Shown here piece by piece: positions 54,170-62,215 of a stretch of 64,000 nucleotides of DNA. The stretch covers positions 1 to 64,000 of the forward strand of contig JBMFWA010000003.1 of assembly GCA_049965715.1 (NCBI GenBank). The letters are read 5' to 3'. Position 1 is the stretch's first letter. The number at the start of each line of letters is the position of its first letter. This stretch comes from JAKAFX01 sp049965715. Its GTDB lineage: Archaea > Thermoplasmatota > Thermoplasmata > Thermoplasmatales > Thermoplasmataceae. The notes under the pieces were generated by a model. It had not been told where the DNA came from and searched no databases. It saw only the letters and a program-made list of their open reading frames with translations. The position numbers were made by a program, and so were the translations under genes.

Positions 54170-54534
54170 TCCAATCACTCTATAATGTGGAACATTTGCC
54201 GTTCTTAGAAATGTTTATATGTATATTCTTTAATAGTATATAAACATTTGTATAACATTTTGTTTACAAACTACTCTTTAAACCATTGTTTAAAGGTCTT
54301 GTCAGACAGTCCCAGGAGAGGCAAAAAGATCGTAATTTCCCTAGGAAAAATAAAATCTGTAACATTTGTGTAAGTGTTACCTGATAACTCTTATATTGTG
54401 ATGAGAGAGTCTCTATTTTCAAGAGAAATTGACATATCTTCCATATTTTAGCTAAAACCTAAGATCTTACTGAGGAGCAAAAGGTTTAATAGAGAAACGA
54501 ATGTTGGAAGAGCAATAATTATATTGGTGTTAAT
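54170..54534. promoter_or_regulatory. Long regulatory region between the two tfb loci
   Basis: About 365 bp without a gene. It holds promoters firing outward to gar1-tfb (minus; TATA-like near 54214-54221) and to the second tfb (plus). Two perfect inverted repeats are present: CTTTAAAC-CATT-GTTTAAAG (54276-54295) and GTAACA-N10-TGTTAC (54359-54380). The length is exceptional in this compact genome. A small RNA is possible but I see no specific evidence. Confidence 0.55.
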
Positions 54535-55464
54535 ATGGAATCAACAGCTAAAGACTTGCAAGGAAAAAAGTGTCAGGAATGTGGTTCTGAGCATCTTGTC
54601 AGGGACTACGAAAGGGGAGAGCTCATCTGTAGCGACTGTGGTATTGTAATTGAGGATTCTCTTATAGATCAGGGACCTGAATGGAGATCTTTTGATTCCG
54701 AACAGGATGACAGAAGAGCCAGAACAGGATCGCCAATGACTTTTTTAAGTCACGACAAGGGACTGGCAACAGAGATTTCCTGGTCCAACAAGGATTACTA
54801 TGGTAAGCGTATTCCCCACAAGAATAGAGCGCAGATATACAGAGTCAGAAAATGGCATCAGAGAATCAGAGTCAGTAATGCTGCAGAAAGAAATCTATCG
54901 CTTGCGCTTCAGATGCTTAATGATAACGGTGGAAAGCTTGGGATTCCAAAGGACATAAAGGAAACGGCAGCACTCGTTTACAGGAAGGCAGTTGAAAAGA
55001 ATCTGATAAGAGGCAGGAGTATTGAAAGTATTGTGTGTGCATCTTTGTATGCAGCATGCAGAATGGTGAATCTCCCAAGGACTCTGGATGAAATATCAAA
55101 AGCGTCCGAGGTAAATAAGAAAAAGATTGGAAAGGCCTACAGGCATCTTGCAAAGGAACTGAGCCTTAATCTGAAACCAACAACACCTTATTCTTATGTT
55201 GCCCAGTTTTGCAACAAACTTGATCTTGATAAGCAGGCGATCGTGATAAGCGAAGATATTGTGAGAAAATCCATTGAAAGCGGAATTTCATCGGGTAAAG
55301 GGCCTACCGGTGTCGCCGCTGCCTCCATATATATTGCCTCTGTGCTTGTTGGAAAGCCAAGAACGCAGAAGGAGGTTGCCAGGGTTTCCGGTGTAACCGA
55401 AGTTACAATCCGTAACAGATATAAAGAGATCAGCAAGGCGCTCAACATTCCTGGATTAGAGTGA
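54535..55464 (+). CDS. tfb: Transcription initiation factor B (TFB), second copy
   Basis: 309 residues with zinc ribbon Cys13, Cys16, Cys32, Cys35, B-reader DQGPEWRSFDSEQDD, two cyclin folds and C-terminal VARVSGVTEVTIRNRYKEI. Strongly similar to the first copy in ribbon and reader, and more divergent in the middle of the cyclin folds. Multiple TFBs in archaea let the cell shift promoter choice. Four bases after its stop begins guaAa, so the two may be cotranscribed. Confidence 0.96.
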   Translation: MESTAKDLQGKKCQECGSEHLVRDYERGELICSDCGIVIEDSLIDQGPEWRSFDSEQDDRRARTGSPMTFLSHDKGLATEISWSNKDYYGKRIPHKNRAQIYRVRKWHQRIRVSNAAERNLSLALQMLNDNGGKLGIPKDIKETAALVYRKAVEKNLIRGRSIESIVCASLYAACRMVNLPRTLDEISKASEVNKKKIGKAYRHLAKELSLNLKPTTPYSYVAQFCNKLDLDKQAIVISEDIVRKSIESGISSGKGPTGVAAASIYIASVLVGKPRTQKEVARVSGVTEVTIRNRYKEISKALNIPGLE

Positions 55465-55467
55465 TAA

Positions 55468-56073
55468 ATGCGTATTGACGTCATTGACAACGGGGGACAG
55501 TGGACCCACAAGGAATGGCACCTGTTGAAGTCCCTTGGAATAGAGAGTGAGATAAGGCCAAACACTGTGAGCTCGGAATCACTCAAGGATAATGACGGGC
55601 TTGTACTTTCAGGTGGTGCGCCCAGCATTGTATCTGAACTCGACAAGCTGGGCAATATATCCTCATTTATTGACGATAACAACTTTCCCATTCTTGGTAT
55701 TTGCGTTGGTGCCCAGTTTATTGCGCTCCATTATGGTGGAGAGGTTGGACCCGGGACAAGACCTGAATATGGTAAGACGAAGGTTGATGTTCTGAACAAG
55801 ATCGGTATTTTCAAAGGAATGCCTGACAGTGTTACTGTATGGGAAAATCACAATGATGAGATTAAGAGGCTCCCATCAGAATTGACTCTTGTGGCCAGGT
55901 CCAGTAACTGTGCCGTTCAGGCTTTTGCACACAGGACCTTGCCAATTTATGGTGTACAGTACCATCCGGAAGTGAATAACACCGAGTACGGCCGCGAACT
56001 GTTCGTTAACTTCGTTAACATATGCAAAGAAACCGGACCAGATAAATTTAAGAATAAAACATCTATTTTGTGA
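55468..56073 (+). CDS. guaA: GMP synthase glutamine amidotransferase subunit
   Basis: 201 residues, the separate archaeal subunit A. It releases ammonia from glutamine for the ATP-pyrophosphatase subunit that converts XMP to GMP. The triad is Cys79 (LGICVGAQF), His166 and Glu168 (YHPEV). The start MRIDVIDNGGQWTH is the family's opening. The partner subunit is not in this window. It overlaps the PRC-barrel gene. Confidence 0.93.
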   Translation: MRIDVIDNGGQWTHKEWHLLKSLGIESEIRPNTVSSESLKDNDGLVLSGGAPSIVSELDKLGNISSFIDDNNFPILGICVGAQFIALHYGGEVGPGTRPEYGKTKVDVLNKIGIFKGMPDSVTVWENHNDEIKRLPSELTLVARSSNCAVQAFAHRTLPIYGVQYHPEVNNTEYGRELFVNFVNICKETGPDKFKNKTSIL

Positions 56074-56336
56074 CGTACATGTTGTCAAGGATCTCAGAAC
56101 TGACTGGCAGAGTGGTCTACAACCATCAGGGAAACCCTGTCGGAAAGGTATCTGACGTGATACTGGATTTCGAAAGGAATTCGATATATGGGTTATACAT
56201 CGATGAGACAAATCCAGAACTTGTGGAAGGCGGCGCCCCCATATCGATACCATACAGGCTTGTCAAAGCCATCGGTGAGATTATACTCCTGAAGACATTT
56301 CCACAGTATATAAGGGTGAATCCCGAGCAGCGCTGA
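56070..56336 (+). CDS. PRC-barrel domain protein
   Basis: 88 residues forming a single PRC barrel: SRISELTGRVVYNHQGNPVGKVSDVILD at the start and two further strands. Small archaeal PRC-barrel proteins are common and suspected of roles in RNA processing or cell division, but no activity is established. The start is GTG 56070, overlapping the guaA stop, or ATG 56079. Confidence 0.85.
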   Translation: MTYMLSRISELTGRVVYNHQGNPVGKVSDVILDFERNSIYGLYIDETNPELVEGGAPISIPYRLVKAIGEIILLKTFPQYIRVNPEQR

Positions 56337-56338
56337 TC

Positions 56339-58000
56339 TCATTTGTGAAGGAAGTATCCTTCGTTATTTTCACTGGAGAGGTTAACGTAACCATACCTTT
56401 CAAACTGAGATATTCCCTTTACAAGCAGGTGAGATTTTTCTATCACTCCCCTGTCGTTTACTCCGTCTGGCCTCAGTACTACAAAGTCGTCTGAATCAGG
56501 CGGACACCAGTGGATGATCCTTGCTGTCTTTGGATCGAACCTCTGCTCCAAGCTGTAAACCAGATCCTTTCCTTTCAGCGAAACGTTGTAAAGATCCTTC
56601 AGTCTGACTGTGGGATAAGTCTCAAATTTAGCCAGATCGTCAGACGAAATAAAAATTTCCGTGCCAGATTTCATTCTGAATTCCCTGAATCCCATTTCCT
56701 TGTGCTCAGGATGAAATGGGATCTTCACATCAGTTTCCGGTGAGTCTAGCACCCTGAACTTCACGGGATCCTTCACGAAAAACAGCCTCTTTGCGTTCCT
56801 GTCTATAATCTCCCGGTTCATGGAGTTGAATATTTCCCATGAAAAACTGGCATCAATCTCCCTCAATCCTGATTCTATCCAGTATCTCCTGAAGGTTTCA
56901 GGCTGATAGCCCCTTTTCAGCAGACCCCTGATTGTGTTGAGCCTTATGTCGTCCCAGCCTGAGAATTTACCCGCAGCAATATCTTTCCTTATGACAGATG
57001 TTTTAAGCCTTTCTCCTGGTATTGAAATCATGCCATAATGATAGTAGAGTGGAACTTTCCACTGGTTATAGTCGAAGATAAATCTCTGCCTTCCTGTGTT
57101 GTTCAACTGATCCTTTCCCCTCAGGACATGGGTCAGTCCAAGGTAGTGATCATCCACAGCGACGCTGAAATTCATCATGGGATAAAGATAGTATTTCTCG
57201 CCAGTCCTGGGGTGTTTGGCCCTGCCTATCCTGAAGGCAATCCAGTCCCTCAGTGAGGGGTTCGGATGGCTCAGATCGGTCTTTATCACGACGGTAGCTT
57301 CACCCGCCCTGTATTTGCCTGCAAGAATTTCCTCAAACCTCCTCATATTTTCCTGCGGTTCTATATTCCTGTGTGGACAGCTCTTGGATTCAAGTTTTAG
57401 GGCCCTGAAGTCCTCCTGTCTGCAGAAGCACACATACGCATAACCTTTCGCAATCAGTTTTCTAGCTTCCTCATAATAGATATCAAAACGATCTGACTGG
57501 ATGACTATCTTATCAACCTTTACCCCCAGATTTTTAAGATCTTCCGGTATCATCTCGTAAGCGTTCAAATCGATATTCGCAGGATTCGTATCCTCCAGCC
57601 TCAGTATAAGTTCTCCGCCGTATCTCCTGACGTATTCATCATTTAGGATTGCCATTCTTGAGTGCCCCAGATGAAGTGGACCCGAGGGCGATGGTGCCAG
57701 CCTCATGACAACCCTTTCACCCACCTCATCAAGGTCAGGAAGACGTTTTTCTTCTCTGGGTTTGTCCTTCTCGAAAAGTTCGGGGAAGAATTTCGCAGCA
57801 TCGTTGCTTATCGCATCTTTTCCCATGGAATTAACCTGCGATACAATGCTGTTGATCATGGATATCAGTTTCTTTGGATCGGAGCGTGCCTCGGGATGTT
57901 CTCCGAAAATCTTCGCTGAGACAGCCTTCACTTCAGCCTGCCCGTTGTGCAGAAATGCATTTTTTATTGCCTGAAGCCTGATATCCTCCTCTAAGGTCAT
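56339..58000 (-). CDS. gltX: Glutamyl-tRNA synthetase, archaeal type
   Basis: 553 residues; charges tRNA-Glu. The class I signature is SPSGPLHLGHSR (HIGH, near 107-118), with KTSVIRK as the KMSKS-equivalent. The beta-barrel anticodon-binding region of the archaeal/eukaryotic GlnRS-like type occupies the last 190 residues. An N-terminal helical extension of about 90 residues is usual for this type. Overlaps the GTPase gene by 4 bp. Confidence 0.94.
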   Translation of the reverse strand: MTLEEDIRLQAIKNAFLHNGQAEVKAVSAKIFGEHPEARSDPKKLISMINSIVSQVNSMGKDAISNDAAKFFPELFEKDKPREEKRLPDLDEVGERVVMRLAPSPSGPLHLGHSRMAILNDEYVRRYGGELILRLEDTNPANIDLNAYEMIPEDLKNLGVKVDKIVIQSDRFDIYYEEARKLIAKGYAYVCFCRQEDFRALKLESKSCPHRNIEPQENMRRFEEILAGKYRAGEATVVIKTDLSHPNPSLRDWIAFRIGRAKHPRTGEKYYLYPMMNFSVAVDDHYLGLTHVLRGKDQLNNTGRQRFIFDYNQWKVPLYYHYGMISIPGERLKTSVIRKDIAAGKFSGWDDIRLNTIRGLLKRGYQPETFRRYWIESGLREIDASFSWEIFNSMNREIIDRNAKRLFFVKDPVKFRVLDSPETDVKIPFHPEHKEMGFREFRMKSGTEIFISSDDLAKFETYPTVRLKDLYNVSLKGKDLVYSLEQRFDPKTARIIHWCPPDSDDFVVLRPDGVNDRGVIEKSHLLVKGISQFERYGYVNLSSENNEGYFLHK

Positions 58001-58974
58001 CTAAACCTACCTTCAATCTGCTTGATCATGAGAGTCTTAAGATTATCTATGCTTTTCTGATCATTTACGGAAACCGCAACAGCTTCAACCGCGGATCCTG
58101 AAATGTCGGCTTTGCTCTGTATTCTTATGATCGGTTTGTCCAGCAGTGACTTTATCTCGTTGTATAGCTGTTCCTGATCTTCAGCAGAGTATGATGTGAT
58201 CTCGCTCCTGTCGAGGAGGAAAAGTATCACACCATCTATATGCTTCAGTGCAAGAATAGCTTTCATCTCCATCTCGTTCCTGTCATTCATGGACCTGTCG
58301 AGGATGCCCGGAGTATCGATGATCTGCACTACGTTGTTACCAAGCCTGGCATGACCGATGTATATTGATTGGGTGGTGAACGGATATTCTGCAATCTTTG
58401 GCTGGGCATTGGTCAGCACCGATAGCAGGGAACTCTTTCCCACATTTGGCATCCCTGCAATGATGAAGGTTGGAAGGACGGGATCAATCTCGGGTATTTT
58501 TCTCATGTAATCACGGCACTTTGCCAGAAAATCCAGATCTTTGCCTATACCGTCGATAATTGATGAGAATCTGCCGTAAAAGGCCTTCAGTGACTTATTC
58601 ATTGCCGGGGCGTACTGCGCCCGTTTCACAGACCTGATCGTCATTGTGGAAATATCCACGATTTTCTCCTTTGCCCATTGAATCCGCGCAAGACTCATCT
58701 TATACTGGTCGACGTCAAACATGAGGTCAACAAGTGCGTAATAAAAGGGATGGACTCTCTCGATTGTTGGAAACTTTTTGATTATTCTTGACAGATGACC
58801 GGTGGAGATTTTCTCGACAAGTGCAACCTTTGATATGACCTCTCCTCTGACTTTATCCTTCAGTTCTTTCTGATATGGAACCTCTATCTTTACGGCCCTT
58901 GAGAGTGATTTATCAAGAATCTCTTCTGATTTCAAAATTGTAGGAATTTTATTAAACACAAAACCTGAATGCAC
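57997..58974 (-). CDS. Nog1-family GTPase
   Basis: 325 residues. An N-terminal helical domain of about 160 residues is followed by the G domain: G1 AGMPNVGKSS, G2 region around YPFTTQSI, G3 DTPG and G4 QSKAD. Nog1 proteins help assemble the large ribosomal subunit in eukaryotes; archaeal members are shorter and presumed similar. Coupled to gltX by a 4 bp overlap. Confidence 0.9.
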   Translation of the reverse strand: MHSGFVFNKIPTILKSEEILDKSLSRAVKIEVPYQKELKDKVRGEVISKVALVEKISTGHLSRIIKKFPTIERVHPFYYALVDLMFDVDQYKMSLARIQWAKEKIVDISTMTIRSVKRAQYAPAMNKSLKAFYGRFSSIIDGIGKDLDFLAKCRDYMRKIPEIDPVLPTFIIAGMPNVGKSSLLSVLTNAQPKIAEYPFTTQSIYIGHARLGNNVVQIIDTPGILDRSMNDRNEMEMKAILALKHIDGVILFLLDRSEITSYSAEDQEQLYNEIKSLLDKPIIRIQSKADISGSAVEAVAVSVNDQKSIDNLKTLMIKQIEGRFR

Positions 58975-58994
58975 TTCTGATAATTATACTAGCG

Positions 58995-59180
58995 TTATTC
59001 TTTGATTTCCTTGATCGCAGCCTCGATTTTCCTGATCATATCGTCGTTCATCTCAAAGACCTGGTGGGCGTACCTTGTATGTATTCTAATCCTTGGCATA
59101 AGGTCCTTTTTTTCTGCGGCCTCAAATTCGAAACTGCAGTCGTAACCTATGTCCCTGCATCGATACAAGTACTTTACCAT
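58995..59180 (-). CDS. DUF1059 small protein
   Basis: 61 residues: CRDIGYDCSFEF near the start, then HTRYAHQVFEMNDDM. The two Cys and the following His pattern are those of DUF1059, a small family of unknown function found in many archaea and bacteria. It lies 20 bp upstream of the Nog1-like gene on the same strand. Confidence 0.85.
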   Translation of the reverse strand: MVKYLYRCRDIGYDCSFEFEAAEKKDLMPRIRIHTRYAHQVFEMNDDMIRKIEAAIKEIKE

Positions 59181-59313
59181 GTACGTTTATAGGCAACCAG
59201 TATAAAATGGCTTCATGTCCAGCGCTTCCTGGATCATTCTGCAATCACTGCATCCTGTGCCATAAATTCACGGTGAATGAATAAATAATTTAAATAAACG
59301 TAAAGTATCGGAG

Positions 59314-60147
59314 ATGATGCGTGACGAAAAGTCCCCACTCTTTGATTTCTCCAATTATGCTGTTTCATTAAAGTACCAGTTTCTGTTCTATCTGAGAAGC
59401 AGAAGATTTATCGGCCTATTTCTTCTCGTTTTAATTGTTTCGGTTGCCGTTTCTCTTCTACTTATCAAGTATGAGTACAATTTTTTGAAGGCTGGGGATT
59501 CTGCATCTTTCTTTAACGGCTACCTGTCAACGTTTGCGGTAACGCTTGTGGCACTTGTGGCTGCGTTCTTTGGCGGTGACATGGCCTCCATGGATTTCGG
59601 CACGGATTCGGCATACTATTCATTGGTGCAGCCCATAAGGAGAAGCACCCTGTTTCTTGGGAGATATACTGCCGCGGTGATTTTGACTTTTGTCATAATC
59701 CTGGTATACTATATTGCGGCGATTTTCACCTCTGTTTACCTCTACGACAGTGTTACACTGCAGGTATTGACTTCTCTCTATCTTGTATTTCTCCTTACCA
59801 TGGCTCTTGTGGCGTTCGCCGGATTCTTCAGTTCAATTTTTAAGAGTCCTCTCGTAGGTATAATAGTCACAGTTCTTTTCGTGGTACTTATCATACCTAT
59901 AATTCAGGGTATACTGTCATCCTTTGCTGGAATAGAGCCATGGATGTTCATTACGTACGCAGGCAGTATCGTGTCCCTGGTTTTCCTTCCAAACTATCCC
60001 CTGAAGGAAGTGGAGAGCGCCAGACATTTCACAACGTATATCTATAATCCTTCATTCAATGAGTCGATTTACATTATGCTGGGGTACTTCGTGATATTCC
60101 TTGCATTGACAGTTCTGATATTTTCAAGAAGGGAGATTAAGGGGTGA
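59314..60147 (+). CDS. ABC-2 type transporter permease
   Basis: 277 residues with six TM helices: one near 35-52, then 67-90, 120-140, 150-175, 180-205 and 250-272. The arrangement is typical of ABC-2 exporters, with the ATPase encoded by the next gene (4 bp overlap, GTGA). SLVQPIRRSTLFLGRY is the family's amphipathic loop. Substrate unknown; such pairs export lipids, drugs or peptides. Confidence 0.85.
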   Translation: MMRDEKSPLFDFSNYAVSLKYQFLFYLRSRRFIGLFLLVLIVSVAVSLLLIKYEYNFLKAGDSASFFNGYLSTFAVTLVALVAAFFGGDMASMDFGTDSAYYSLVQPIRRSTLFLGRYTAAVILTFVIILVYYIAAIFTSVYLYDSVTLQVLTSLYLVFLLTMALVAFAGFFSSIFKSPLVGIIVTVLFVVLIIPIIQGILSSFAGIEPWMFITYAGSIVSLVFLPNYPLKEVESARHFTTYIYNPSFNESIYIMLGYFVIFLALTVLIFSRREIKG

Positions 60148-61070
60148 TAAAATTGCCTAGTATTAAAGTTGAAAACCTGTCCAAAACATACGGTTCATTC
60201 AAGGCACTTGATTCGATTTCGTTTGAATATTCCGGCAACAGGGTGGTCGGTTATCTTGGTCCCAACGGTGCAGGTAAGACCACCACTCTGAAGATCATGA
60301 CAAATCTCCTGAGGCCGGATTCCGGAAACGTATTTATAAATGACATCAACGTCAATCATGATTCGGTGGTTGCACTGAAGAAGGTTGGTTCACTTGTTGA
60401 AAACCCCTCCCCATTCCCTTACTTTACTGTCGAGGAATCCCTCAGATTTGTGGGCGATTTGAGGAAAGTCCCCAAAGATGTCACAACCAGCAAGATCAAG
60501 GAACTGTCGGATCTTTTAAGGCTTCCGCCTCTAAAATCCAGGATTGGACATCTCTCAAAGGGACAGAGACAGAGAGTGGTTCTCGCATCAACGCTTATTT
60601 CTGATCCGGAGGTGCTGATACTGGACGAACCAACCTCCGGGCTGGATCCATTTGAGATGAAGATCATCCGTGACCTGATCAAGGATCTGAAGAACGATCA
60701 CCTTGTGCTGATGAGTTCACATCTTCTTTCCGAGGTGGCAGAGGTATGCGATGACGTTATCTTCATCGGTAAGGGAAAAATCCTTGCGAAGGAAAATGTT
60801 GCAGACATCTCCGGAAAGTTCCAGACCAGCCAGGTGGAGATAGAATTTCTCGGCGCAGACCTGCCAGATGTGGTAAAATCTCTTAAAAATACTGGTTATA
60901 ATGTCACAACAGCCAATGGGAGTAAAATAAGAATCAAGTTCAGTGGAAAGGATGAGGAGAGGGCAAAGATTCTCGCTGATGCAATGAAACTGGCACCGGT
61001 TATATCATTCGTAAGCGTTGGTTCAGCCCTCGAAGATGCTTACATTTCCATTCTTGGTGGAACCGCATAA
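60144..61070 (+). CDS. ABC transporter ATPase (ABC-2 exporter)
   Basis: 308 residues from GTG 60144. Walker A GPNGAGKTTT, signature LSKGQRQRV, Walker B VLILDEPTSGLDP and switch MSSHLL are all intact. A C-terminal domain of about 90 residues follows, as in the CcmA/DrrA group. Cotranscribed with the permease. Confidence 0.92.
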   Translation: MIKLPSIKVENLSKTYGSFKALDSISFEYSGNRVVGYLGPNGAGKTTTLKIMTNLLRPDSGNVFINDINVNHDSVVALKKVGSLVENPSPFPYFTVEESLRFVGDLRKVPKDVTTSKIKELSDLLRLPPLKSRIGHLSKGQRQRVVLASTLISDPEVLILDEPTSGLDPFEMKIIRDLIKDLKNDHLVLMSSHLLSEVAEVCDDVIFIGKGKILAKENVADISGKFQTSQVEIEFLGADLPDVVKSLKNTGYNVTTANGSKIRIKFSGKDEERAKILADAMKLAPVISFVSVGSALEDAYISILGGTA

Positions 61071-61119
61071 GGTATAGCTTTCTACTGAAATCTATTATAC
61101 AGGGATAAAATATTATGGT

Positions 61120-61368
61120 ATGTTAACAGAGGATCACAGGCATATATCCTGTGGTGGAGACCCTTTCAACTACCTGAAGAGTGTGATGAAGGGATTATAT
61201 TTTCAGCTCGATCCCGGGCAGGACGCAAACATACTAATAGAAAAGGAAAAGTTCCCATATTCGAAGGAACTCTTTGATGGAATGGCCAGTGCTTCCAAGC
61301 TTAAGATCACCCAGTACGTGGAAAAAAACGGTGAAATAAGCATGATTGTCAGGAAGACGGAAAGCTGA
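61120..61368 (+). CDS. TusA/SirA-like small protein
   Basis: 82 residues. The layout matches TusA: a Cys at position 11 followed by CGGDPFNYLKSVMKGL (equivalent to the CPxP helix), then DPGQDANILIE, and a last strand ISMIVRK. The first Pro of CPxP is missing, so sulfur transfer is not certain. ATG 61120 lies about 25 bp after a TATA-like ATTATAC, so it is leaderless. It might relay sulfur for tRNA or cofactor thiolation. Confidence 0.5.
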   Translation: MLTEDHRHISCGGDPFNYLKSVMKGLYFQLDPGQDANILIEKEKFPYSKELFDGMASASKLKITQYVEKNGEISMIVRKTES

Positions 61369-61395
61369 ACATCCTGACTTATCGGATTCTTCCTG

Positions 61396-62142
61396 TCAGT
61401 ACTCCGGAATACTTCTGCCGAGATAGTTGAGAACAGCCTTGTGTTCACCGGTTCCGGGAAGGATGGAATAGCATACCTTCTCAGTGAAATGAAACGATTC
61501 AAATTTGAATTCATGAAAATGAACTCTCACCTTTCTGCCTGACACCTCGATCGCATCAGATACTGAATCACCGGAAACAGAACCCATTATCGTGAATGAG
61601 GAGTGTCTGGTCAAAGAAGCGGGGGCACACCTCCCAAAATTTATGGATTTCGAATATTCTATGATCTGACCTGCCTTTAAAGGTCCATAACATCTGAGTT
61701 CCAATTCTCTTTTCTCGCGAATGAATTCATGGACTCTTTCTGAATGAACCGGGATCCTTAGAATCCCGCTGTCCAACTCCATCAGATACAGGCCGAGTAT
61801 TCTTTCACCATGATCAAGATAATCAACATGCACTGTTGGTACAATCGTCTTCATCTCAGCTCCAACGCGCAGAAATGGCATTGTCCCGGGAGATCTCTCA
61901 TGAAAGTCGTAATTTCCGGTTATCTCATCCTCTGATAATTCATGGCACGATTTCACACCAATGTGTTCTTCCTGTCCATAGTCTGCAAGAATATTGGGAT
62001 TGCATACTATTGAGTTGAAATAATGAGTCCACCCGTTTGACTGAAACTTACACTGCTCCGGTTCTCCGGACTTATAAATATAAATCAGGTCCGGGATCGA
62101 TGGAACAGATTTATTTGATATCAGGTTCGTTGGGCTTTTCAA
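61396..62142 (-). CDS. Unknown 248-residue protein
   Basis: No family recognised. The composition is soluble with many aromatic and His residues; FHEFKFESFHF near the end and two Cys pairs are noticeable. The frame begins with TTG 62142; the next ATG is far inside (residue 88), so an unusual start is probable. It is divergent from gyrB, sharing the 73 bp region between them. Confidence 0.65.
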   Translation of the reverse strand: MKSPTNLISNKSVPSIPDLIYIYKSGEPEQCKFQSNGWTHYFNSIVCNPNILADYGQEEHIGVKSCHELSEDEITGNYDFHERSPGTMPFLRVGAEMKTIVPTVHVDYLDHGERILGLYLMELDSGILRIPVHSERVHEFIREKRELELRCYGPLKAGQIIEYSKSINFGRCAPASLTRHSSFTIMGSVSGDSVSDAIEVSGRKVRVHFHEFKFESFHFTEKVCYSILPGTGEHKAVLNYLGRSIPEY

Positions 62143-62215
62143 GACTGTCAGAATACAATAAGAAATGGGTTATTTAACATGCTGTGATATGGTTACTGTC
62201 AATAGGGTCGTTTGA
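62143..62215. promoter_or_regulatory. Divergent promoter between the unknown gene and gyrB
   Basis: TTATTTAACA (62170-62179) is a TATA-like element facing gyrB with a short leader; TATTGTATTC on the other strand (about 62153-62163) faces the unknown gene, giving its TTG start within about 25 bp. Confidence 0.4.
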
